From Actinomycetota bacterium (GTDB lineage Bacteria > Actinomycetota > Thermoleophilia > Gaiellales > Gaiellaceae): 36,302 nucleotides of DNA. The notes under the pieces are model-generated. The model was not told the DNA's origin and searched no databases. It worked only from the letters and a program-made list of their open reading frames with translations. The stretch's first letter is position 1, and every line of letters starts with the position of its first letter. The DNA is taken from contig VAXU01000127.1 in assembly GCA_005885125.1 (NCBI GenBank), positions 1 to 36,302 of the forward strand. The letters run 5' to 3'. Positions 24,203 through 30,911 of the stretch are shown piece by piece. A program made the translations under genes and the position numbers.

Positions 24203-26434
24203 CTAGTCGACGAGCACCGGCTTCGCCGTCGCCTTCGGAGCGGGGGCTGCGGGCTCGTGGTCGAGCCGCGGCAGCCACTCCAGCCACTTCGGCAGGTACC
24301 AGTTCGCATCGCCGAGCAGCTTCATCGTCGCTGGCAGCAACACCGCGCGGACGATCGTCGCGTCGATCAGGACCGCGGCCGCGAGGCCGATGCCCATCTC
24401 CTTCATGTCGAGGATCGGCATCAGCGCGAACACTGCGAACGCGCCGACCATCACGAGCGCGGCGCTCGAGATCACACCGGCCGTGGTGGTGATGCCGTGC
24501 GCGACGGCGTCCTCGGTCTTCATGCCGCGGTCGAACGCTTCCCGGACGCGGCTGAGGATGAAGACGTGGTAGTCCATCGACAGCCCGAACAGGATCACGA
24601 ACATGAAGATCGGCAGCCACGAGGCGATGCCGCCGTTGCCCTGGAAGCCGAGCAGTCCCTCGCCCCAGCCCCACTGGAAGACGGCCACGAGCACGCCGTA
24701 GGCCGCTCCGACGGAGAGCAGGTTGAGCACGATCGCCTTGAGCGCGATCACGATCGACCGGAACGAGACGAGCAGTAGGAGGAACGCGAAGACAAGGACG
24801 AACCCGAACACGATCGGTGCCTTCGCCTTCAGCAACGTGTTCTCGTCGACGGAGTTGGCCGTCGGGCCGGTGACTGCGTACGTCGCACCGGACACCTTGC
24901 CGATGGTCGCCGGCAGGACCTCGTTCCGGAGCGTGGCGAGTGCCGCATTCGACACCTTGTCCGTGCCGTCGCCGGCCAGCGGGATCGAGATCCGCGCGAC
25001 CGTGTGGGCGTTGTTCACCTCGACGTCGATCGGGCCGTGCATCTGACCGGTCGCGATCGCCTTCGACTTCAGGTCGGCGAACGCGCGATGCGCCGCCGGT
25101 GAATCGGTGTTCGTCTTGACCGCAACAGTCGCAGGCGAGAAGTCACCGTTCGAGAACGAGTCCTGGATCTTGTTGATCGTCCCGACGGTCGGTGCACTGT
25201 TCGGGAGGGCGTTGAGGCCGCTCTGCGACGTATGCAGATGCAGGGCCGGCAGCGCCATCGCGACGAGCACGGCGCCCGCGATCGTCGCGGCAATTACCGG
25301 ACGTCGCAGGACACGCGTGATGATCGCCCTCCAGAACCTGTTCTCGCCGTTCTCGCGCCGGAGCCGCTGTAGGAACGGGATCCTGCCCTTCTCGATCTTG
25401 TCGCCGAGTCGCGAGAGCAACGCCGGCAGCACGGTCAGCGAGCCGAGCATCGCGATGCCGACGACCATCATCGTCGCGATGCCGAAGCCCAGATAGGCCT
25501 TGTCGCCGGAGAACATCATCCCGGCCATCGCGACCATCACCGTGATTCCGGAGATGAGCACGGACCGGCCCGAGGTTGCGGCAGCGGCTTCGAGCGCCGC
25601 ACGCGGCCCGCGGCCTGCGGCCCGTTCCTCGCGTTCACGCTTGAGGTAGAAGAGCGAGTAATCGACGCCCACTGCGAGTCCGATCAGCAGGACGACCGCG
25701 TCGACGTTGGAGTCCATCGGCACGATCTGGCTCGGCAGGGAGACCAGGAAGACGGTCGCGATCACCGACGTCAGCGCGAGCAGGAGCGGAATGCTGACCG
25801 CGACGAGCGCACCGAAGACGAGCAGCAGCACGATGATCGTGATCGGGATCGATCGCTCACCGGCCAGCTTGAGCTGATCGCTGAACATCTTGTCGAGTGC
25901 CTTGCCCGAGCTGACCGAGCCGGCCTCGTCGACGTAGAAGCCCGGGTGCCGGTCGCCGACGTTCGCGATCGATCCTTCGATCGCGTCGATCTTCGTCTTC
26001 GCCGAGTCGTACTTACCCTTCATGTCCCAGGTGACCATCACGGAGTGCCGGTCCTTGGAGACCTGATCCACGTTGGCGGGGTCGAGCGGCGACTTCAGGT
26101 TCTTGATCGCCGGATTGGCCTGCACCGCGCTTGCGACGTCGTTGACCGTCGCGCGGAACGCCGGATCGTCGACCGTCTTGGTCGAGCTCTGCACGAGCAC
26201 GATCTCGGTCTGCGGATCCACCTGTGGGAACGCCTTCTTCAGGATCTGGTCGGCCTTGTGCGACTGGCCAACGCTGGCGTCGTCGTTCCCGATGGTCTTG
26301 GTGCCGACCTGCATACCAATGGCGCCCGCAAGGACGACGAATGCAAGCCAGCCGAAGACGGCGGTCTTCCAGTGGCTCGCGCTCCAGCGACCCATGCGGG
26401 CCGCCAGATTGTTTGAACGTTTGAGGGGGGACAA
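24203..26434 (-). CDS. MMPL-family RND transporter (743 aa)
   Basis: This is a large inner-membrane exporter. The first membrane helix (WKTAVFGWLAFVVLAGAIG) is followed by a large extracytoplasmic domain, then a helix block containing GLAVGVDYSLFYLKREREE. A second extracytoplasmic domain (about 400-530) and a second block follow, with FGLSMDYHVFILSRVREAFDRG. The paired G-x-D-Y-x-x-F motifs in the two blocks are the proton-relay region typical of MMPL proteins, which export lipids or lipid-like compounds in actinobacteria. The substrate here is unknown. It starts at TTG 26434 with GGAGA 9 nt upstream. It lies 27 nt after the 85-aa gene and is probably cotranscribed with it. Confidence 0.93.
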   Translation of the reverse strand: MSPLKRSNNLAARMGRWSASHWKTAVFGWLAFVVLAGAIGMQVGTKTIGNDDASVGQSHKADQILKKAFPQVDPQTEIVLVQSSTKTVDDPAFRATVNDVASAVQANPAIKNLKSPLDPANVDQVSKDRHSVMVTWDMKGKYDSAKTKIDAIEGSIANVGDRHPGFYVDEAGSVSSGKALDKMFSDQLKLAGERSIPITIIVLLLVFGALVAVSIPLLLALTSVIATVFLVSLPSQIVPMDSNVDAVVLLIGLAVGVDYSLFYLKREREERAAGRGPRAALEAAAATSGRSVLISGITVMVAMAGMMFSGDKAYLGFGIATMMVVGIAMLGSLTVLPALLSRLGDKIEKGRIPFLQRLRRENGENRFWRAIITRVLRRPVIAATIAGAVLVAMALPALHLHTSQSGLNALPNSAPTVGTINKIQDSFSNGDFSPATVAVKTNTDSPAAHRAFADLKSKAIATGQMHGPIDVEVNNAHTVARISIPLAGDGTDKVSNAALATLRNEVLPATIGKVSGATYAVTGPTANSVDENTLLKAKAPIVFGFVLVFAFLLLLVSFRSIVIALKAIVLNLLSVGAAYGVLVAVFQWGWGEGLLGFQGNGGIASWLPIFMFVILFGLSMDYHVFILSRVREAFDRGMKTEDAVAHGITTTAGVISSAALVMVGAFAVFALMPILDMKEMGIGLAAAVLIDATIVRAVLLPATMKLLGDANWYLPKWLEWLPRLDHEPAAPAPKATAKPVLVD

Positions 26435-26461
26435 TTCAGTTTCTCCTTCGTGGTAGGTGGG

Positions 26462-26719
26462 TTAGACGGGGAGTGCTTCGGTTTCGGTGGGCAGGCGCGT
26501 GCCGGCGACGAAGTGCACGCCACGGTTCGCTGCGTATGCGTAGGGGTGATGGAACGCGTCCGTGGCCTCCGCCGGATCGACGTCAAGGTCGAAGTCGTCG
26601 CCGGTCTTGGCGTCGTAGACCGAGACCGTTACGCGATTCGTCTCGGGCTGCCAGAGCAGCGCGACCTCGAGACCGTCGTTCGAGCGGAAGTCCAGTTCAA
26701 GTGTCTGCGTGCTCGCCAT
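26462..26719 (-). CDS. Small conserved protein (85 aa), unknown
   Basis: The reading from ATG 26719 has a near-perfect GGAGG 6-7 nt upstream; a longer open frame upstream has no such signal. The sequence is acidic and beta-rich (TLELDFRSNDGLEVALLWQP then NRVTVSVYDAKTGDDFDLDV) and ends with PAEATDAFHHPYAYAANRGV. There is no signal peptide and no membrane segment. It is reminiscent of small actinobacterial proteins that end in 'HPYAYAA', but I do not know their role. It precedes the MMPL exporter by 27 nt. Confidence 0.75.
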   Translation of the reverse strand: MASTQTLELDFRSNDGLEVALLWQPETNRVTVSVYDAKTGDDFDLDVDPAEATDAFHHPYAYAANRGVHFVAGTRLPTETEALPV

Positions 26720-26851
26720 GTCTGCCTCCTGAGTGCTCTGCATTGCGACCTCAGCGTCCCATCGTGGGAAGCGCATCGGTATGCGGGGCGCCGGTGTCTT
26801 TCCGGTGGCAAACACGCTTCCGGCAGTACGGTTATGCGAACCCTCAAAAGC

Positions 26852-26876
26852 GGGTCAGACCCGGAGGGTCTGACCC
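26852..26876. repeat. GGGTCAGACCC-type palindromic repeat, copy 3
   Basis: GGGTCAGACCC (26852-26862) and GGGTCTGACCC (26866-26876) form an 11-bp perfect stem with the loop GGA. The 25 bases are identical to copy 2, 5.2 kb away. It lies between two minus-strand genes, 4 nt from the U-tract of a terminator. Confidence 0.9.
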
Positions 26877-26880
26877 CTGG

Positions 26881-26915
26881 AAAAAGGGAGAAGCCCGCCG
26901 GGGGGAGCGGGCTTC
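26881..26915 (-). terminator. Rho-independent terminator of the 63-aa gene
   Basis: Read on the minus strand, GAAGCCCGC (26915-26907) and GCGGGCTTC (26898-26890) form a 9-bp stem with an 8-nt loop, followed by TCCCTTTTT. This is a standard intrinsic terminator 25 nt after the stop of the minus-strand gene ending at 26940. Confidence 0.8.
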
Positions 26916-26939
26916 ACGTCATGCGGGAGGAGAGATGGC

Positions 26940-27131
26940 CTACGCGGCCTGGGGGAGAGGGAGTGGCTCGGGGTTGTGGCTCTCGATCAGCGCGTGCGAG
27001 AGCTCCCACTGGCGGCGCACGATCTCGAGGCGATTGCGCTCGAGGTCGGCGGTGCTCGCGCCGCGGTCCCGAAGCGACTGGCGCTCCAAGACCAACCGGC
27101 GAAGCCTTTCCGTGAGCTGCTCGACCTTCAT
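26940..27131 (-). CDS. Small coiled-coil protein (63 aa), unknown
   Basis: From ATG 27131 it reads MKVEQLTERLRRLVLERQSL followed by ERNRLEIVRRQWELSHALIE, a continuous amphipathic helix with Leu/Arg heptads, then a Pro-rich end. I take it as a small helical or coiled-coil protein. A longer start at 27167 is possible. The ribosome site is weak for both. The terminator just after it supports a real transcript. It lies 69 nt downstream of the cyclase-receiver fusion gene, on the same strand. Confidence 0.68.
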   Translation of the reverse strand: MKVEQLTERLRRLVLERQSLRDRGASTADLERNRLEIVRRQWELSHALIESHNPEPLPLPQAA

Positions 27132-27200
27132 GGGGAGAGCTTGGCTCTTCGCGCGCCGCCCCACCATGCGGCCCGCAGGCGTCTCGAGGTACGGCTAGCC

Positions 27201-28406
27201 CTACGACCGCAAAAACGTAAGGACGGCCAGCACACGGCGGTGGTCCTGGTCGGTCGAGGACAGCCGCAGCTTCCCGAAGATGCTCGTGACGTGCTTCTCG
27301 ACGGCGCGAAGCGTGATCACCATCTTCTCGGCGATCGCCTGGTTCGACTTCCCCTCGGCCATCAGCTCCAGCACCTCGCGCTCGCGCGGGGTCAGGGCCT
27401 CGAGCGGGTCGTCCCGGCGCCGCCGCCCGACGAGCTCGGAGACGACCGCCGGGTCGAGCGCCGAGCCGCCCTCGCCGACCCGCCGCACGGCCGCGGCGAA
27501 CTCGTCCACGTCGGCGACGCGGTCCTTGAGGAGGTAGCCGACTCCTTCGGCGTTCTGGCCCAGCAGCTCCATCGCGTAGCCGGGCTCCACGTACTGGGAG
27601 AGGACGAGGACGCCGCAGTCGGGGAAGCGCTCCCGGATCTCCTGGGCCGCGCGCAATCCCTCATCCGTCTGGGTCGGAGGCATGCGGATGTCGACGAGCG
27701 CGACGTCCGGCTTGTGCATCGCGACGTGCCGCAGCAGATCTTCGGCCGTGCCGCCCTGGGCGACGACGTCGAAGCCGGCGTCCTCCAGCAAACGGGCGAC
27801 GCCCTCACGCAGGAGGACCGAGTCGTCGGCGAGGACTATCCGCATCCCGCGCAGCCCTTTTCGCGAGAACTTGAGCGCCGGGAAGCGCTTCGGGAGGCCC
27901 GGGACCGCGAGCTGGAAGATGTGCTCCGGCTCGGGGAGCCCGTGCAGCTCGTGGACGCCCAGATCCTCGAGCTCGTGCTGGCCGTCGAGTGCGTCCCGAG
28001 TCTCCCGCGACAGGAGCACCTGTCCGCCGTGGCCTGCCTGGCAGATCCGGGCCGCGCGATGGACGTCGAGGCCGAAGTAGCCCTCCGGCCGGACCGAAGG
28101 CTCCCCGGTGTGCATCCCCATGCGGACGCGCACCTCCACGCCGTCCGGCCACGCATGCTCGTTGAACGACTGCTGAGCGGCGAGAGCCGCCGAGACCGCG
28201 CCGTTCGCATCCGGGAAGACGACGAAGAACTCGTCCCCGCGGCAGTCGACCTCGTGGCCCGCGGCTTCGGCGACGGCGCCACGGATGAGGCTGCGGTGGT
28301 CGTCGAGGACGCGTTCGTACCGGCTTCCAAGCTGCTGGACGAGGCCCGTCGACCCCTCGACGTCCGTGAACAGCAGCGTGACAGTTCCATGGGGAAGCTC
28401 CGACAC
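27201..28406 (-). CDS. Cyclase-homology domain fused to a receiver and LuxR-type HTH (401 aa)
   Basis: Three domains are joined. Residues ~6-165 are a class III nucleotidyl cyclase homology domain: FTDVEGST gives metal Asp 1, and CRGDEFFVVF gives metal Asp 2. The usual substrate Lys of VKTxGDG is Asp here, and the transition-state Asn of VNxAAR is His (LDVHRAARI), so catalysis is doubtful. Residues ~188-305 are a response-regulator receiver (LADDSVLLREG, phospho-Asp in ALVDIRMPP, Lys in YLLKDR). Residues ~330-400 are a NarL/LuxR helix-turn-helix (LTPREREVLELMAEGKSNQA). It starts at GTG 28406. An internal ATG at 27845 with AAAGGG upstream could give a separate ordinary NarL regulator. It pairs with the kinase gene 13 nt upstream. 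Confidence 0.9.
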   Translation of the reverse strand: MSELPHGTVTLLFTDVEGSTGLVQQLGSRYERVLDDHRSLIRGAVAEAAGHEVDCRGDEFFVVFPDANGAVSAALAAQQSFNEHAWPDGVEVRVRMGMHTGEPSVRPEGYFGLDVHRAARICQAGHGGQVLLSRETRDALDGQHELEDLGVHELHGLPEPEHIFQLAVPGLPKRFPALKFSRKGLRGMRIVLADDSVLLREGVARLLEDAGFDVVAQGGTAEDLLRHVAMHKPDVALVDIRMPPTQTDEGLRAAQEIRERFPDCGVLVLSQYVEPGYAMELLGQNAEGVGYLLKDRVADVDEFAAAVRRVGEGGSALDPAVVSELVGRRRRDDPLEALTPREREVLELMAEGKSNQAIAEKMVITLRAVEKHVTSIFGKLRLSSTDQDHRRVLAVLTFLRS

Positions 28407-28419
28407 GGTCGCAGACAGC

Positions 28420-30501
28420 TCAGCCTACCCCCAACGGGATTTCGGCCCGGATCGTCGTTCCCTCGCCGGGGCGGCTCTCGACCTCGAGCGTTCCGTTCAG
28501 GGCGCCGACCCGGTCGGCCAGTCCCCGCAGGCCCGATCCCTGCGCGGGATCGGCCCCGCCGACGCCGTCGTCCGAGACCTCGACGTACGCGGCGCCGTTC
28601 AGCTGGGCGACCTTGACGCGGACGAACGAGGCCTGCGCGTATTTCGCGACGTTGGCGAGCGACTCCGAGACGACGTAGTAGGCCGCTGCCTCGACGGGCG
28701 GGGGCAGGCTCGTCTCGCTGCGCTCGATCTCGACAGGCAGCGGCACTCGCGAGGCGAGTGCCTCCAGGGCGGCGTCGAGGCCGCGGTCCGTGAGGATCGC
28801 CGGATGGATGCCGCGTGCGAGCTCGCGCAGCTCCTCGAGCGCCTGCGAGAGCTCCTCGCGCGCCGAGTCGAGCAGCTGCTCGGCGACCTCGGGGTTCTTC
28901 TGCAGCTGGGTCTGGGCAAGCCGAAGCGACAGCGACAGCGAGACGAGCCGCTGCTGGGCGCCGTCGTGCAAATTCCGCTCGAGGCGCCGCCGCTCCTCGT
29001 CACCGGCCGCGACGATGCGCGCGCGTGAGGCCTGGAGCTCCTGGTCCTTCAGCTTCCGCTCGGTGATGTTGCGCACGATCAGGAGAAACTCGTCCTCGCC
29101 GCTCGCTGCGATTCGCCCTTCGTAGTCGCGCATGCCCTCCCCGAAGCCGAGCTGGTACTCGAGCGTCTCCACCTTGCGCTCCTCGACCGCGCGCCGCCCT
29201 GCGGCCATGATCCGCTCGGCAAGCTCCTCGGGCAGTCGCTGCCAGACGGTCCTGCCGATCACCTCCGTCACCAGGAGGTCGTATTCGCTCGGCGCCCGGT
29301 AGTCGAGGTAGCGGCCGTCGGTCGAGATCCGGAAGATCAGGTCCGGCATCGCGTCCAGCAGCGCGCGGTTGCGAATCTCGGTCGCCCGTAGCGCCCGCTC
29401 GCCGCGATCCTTCTCCAGGCCCATGCGGACGACGCCGACGACCTCTTCCAGCATGTCCGGGTCCTCGAGCAGCGCGCGATCGTGCAGGAGCGCGGCGATC
29501 GGCTTGTCGTTGTAGTTGACCTTCGTCGTGACACGTGTCGGCGTGTCCTCGGGGATGACGAACGGCTTGCCGCGGACGTTCACGTAGCCGTGCATCTCGT
29601 CGAGCCAGTACCCGAGCCGAAGCGTCGGATCGTCGAGCGCTTCCCGGAGCCCGCGTTCCGCTTCTCCAAGCGACAGCTCATCTGGCGACTCGACGATCAT
29701 GCGGAGGATCCCGGCCCGCTGGAGCCGGATTCGCAGGAGGCCGACCAGGAACGCGAGCGGCACCGTCCCGAACGACACGAGGACGAACCAGTTGATCGTG
29801 TGGGTCGCCTGCGCGCTGATCCAGGCCGCGAGCAGCATGGCGGCGATCAGGACGAGCGTGACCGTCGAGGTGATCACGACCGGGGCGAGCGAGCGGCGCG
29901 CAGCCGGCGTGGCGTTGCGGAAGCGCCGGTAGAGGACTGCGAAAGCCGCCCAGAGGAGGGCGAGACCGATCCCGCGCTGGAGGCTGATGAACGCCTCGCC
30001 GGCCCAGTGCTGCTGCGTGACGGCGAGGAGGTTGTCGGGGCACTCCGCGCACGGCCTGTTGGCGTTGCCGATGTGGTCGCGGGTGAGCATGTACGCCCAC
30101 TGCACGACGGTCACGTCGAAGTACGCGAGCACCACGATCGCGCGCGCCATCGGCGTCTCGAGTTGCCCGTTCGGGAACGAGAGGATGAGCTGGGCGAACG
30201 CCCCGTACACGAGGAGGCTGAGGGCGGTGCCGACCGTGTAGACCGTGGCGCTGTTCGCCTCCGCCAGCGAGCTCAGGAACCAGAAGAAGCCGACGATCGC
30301 CATCAGCACGCCGATCCTGTTTTCGGGCCGGCGGACAGTCGCGACCAGGCCGCAGCCGACAAAGATCAGGCCGAGGCCGACGATCAGAGCGGCGCGCGCG
30401 GCGGGGTCGTCCTCGTGGTTACTGGAGAGGACGAGCGCAAGCGATGCCGCGGCTGCCGCCAACGCGACCGTCCACGCCGCGATCAAGAGGCGTTGGGTCA
30501 C
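28420..30501 (-). CDS. Membrane NarL-type sensor histidine kinase with PAS domain (693 aa)
   Basis: The N-terminal ~280 residues hold about eight hydrophobic helices, with QRLLIAAWTVALAAAAASLA first. A cytoplasmic linker follows, then a PAS domain (RALLDAMPDLIFRISTDGRY onward to LIVRNITERK). A HisKA_3 dimerisation domain carries the phosphorylated His in ERRRLERNLHDGAQQRLVSL. The ATPase domain has ESLANVAKYAQA and SDDGVGGADPAQGSGLRGLA. This class phosphorylates NarL/LuxR-type regulators; the partner is probably the downstream cyclase-receiver-HTH protein. GTG 30501 overlaps the stop of the upstream receiver gene (GTGA), which fixes the start. The signal sensed is unknown. Confidence 0.92.
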   Translation of the reverse strand: MTQRLLIAAWTVALAAAAASLALVLSSNHEDDPAARAALIVGLGLIFVGCGLVATVRRPENRIGVLMAIVGFFWFLSSLAEANSATVYTVGTALSLLVYGAFAQLILSFPNGQLETPMARAIVVLAYFDVTVVQWAYMLTRDHIGNANRPCAECPDNLLAVTQQHWAGEAFISLQRGIGLALLWAAFAVLYRRFRNATPAARRSLAPVVITSTVTLVLIAAMLLAAWISAQATHTINWFVLVSFGTVPLAFLVGLLRIRLQRAGILRMIVESPDELSLGEAERGLREALDDPTLRLGYWLDEMHGYVNVRGKPFVIPEDTPTRVTTKVNYNDKPIAALLHDRALLEDPDMLEEVVGVVRMGLEKDRGERALRATEIRNRALLDAMPDLIFRISTDGRYLDYRAPSEYDLLVTEVIGRTVWQRLPEELAERIMAAGRRAVEERKVETLEYQLGFGEGMRDYEGRIAASGEDEFLLIVRNITERKLKDQELQASRARIVAAGDEERRRLERNLHDGAQQRLVSLSLSLRLAQTQLQKNPEVAEQLLDSAREELSQALEELRELARGIHPAILTDRGLDAALEALASRVPLPVEIERSETSLPPPVEAAAYYVVSESLANVAKYAQASFVRVKVAQLNGAAYVEVSDDGVGGADPAQGSGLRGLADRVGALNGTLEVESRPGEGTTIRAEIPLGVG

Positions 30502-30845
30502 CCCAGGAGCGTAGTGAGCAGTGCACCCGAGAGCTCGCCCTTCGGCACGAAGCCGCGTGCGCCGCACTCACCGACGCACTTGCCGTAGTCGACGCTGTCC
30601 CTGCTCGAGGTGAGGATCACCTCGGGCGCGTTATCGCTCGCTGCCAGCCGCTTTGCGACCTCGAAGCCGTCGAGGTCCGGCAGCTGGACGTCGAGCAGGA
30701 CAACGTCCGGATGCAGCTGTTCCGCGGCCTCGAGCGCACCGGCCCCGTCCGCGGCTTCTCCGACGACGTCGTACCCCTCCGACTCGAGCAACTTCCGAGC
30801 GCTCGCCCGAAAGCTGGGGTGATCGTCGACGATGAGGACTCTCAC
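30498..30845 (-). CDS. Single-domain response regulator (115 aa)
   Basis: This is a lone receiver domain with no output domain. Acidic residues are in LIVDDHPSFRASA, the phospho-Asp is in VVLLDVQLPDLDGFEV, a Ser pair takes the Thr/Ser switch place in VILTSSRDS, and the Lys is in GFVPKGEL. It may act as a phosphate shuttle or sink between the kinases around it. It starts at GTG 30845 and is coupled to the kinase downstream by GTGA. The 66-nt gap upstream (30846-30911) separates it from the large REC-PAS-GAF kinase on the same strand. Confidence 0.9.
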   Translation of the reverse strand: MRVLIVDDHPSFRASARKLLESEGYDVVGEAADGAGALEAAEQLHPDVVLLDVQLPDLDGFEVAKRLAASDNAPEVILTSSRDSVDYGKCVGECGARGFVPKGELSGALLTTLLG

Positions 30846-30911
30846 TGTCTCATCGTCGCAGGGGAGCAGCGGTCTCTGAATACGGTTAGCCGCACTCTTT
30901 TCGACCCCCTT

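Larger units (their letters stand above)
26720..26939. other. Intergenic stretch with a palindromic repeat and a terminator
   Basis: These 220 nt hold the leader of the 85-aa gene, the hairpin repeat at 26852-26876 and the terminator of the 63-aa gene at 26881-26915. I see no further gene. No clear -35/-10 pair was found for the MMPL operon, though it must start in this region. Confidence 0.5.
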
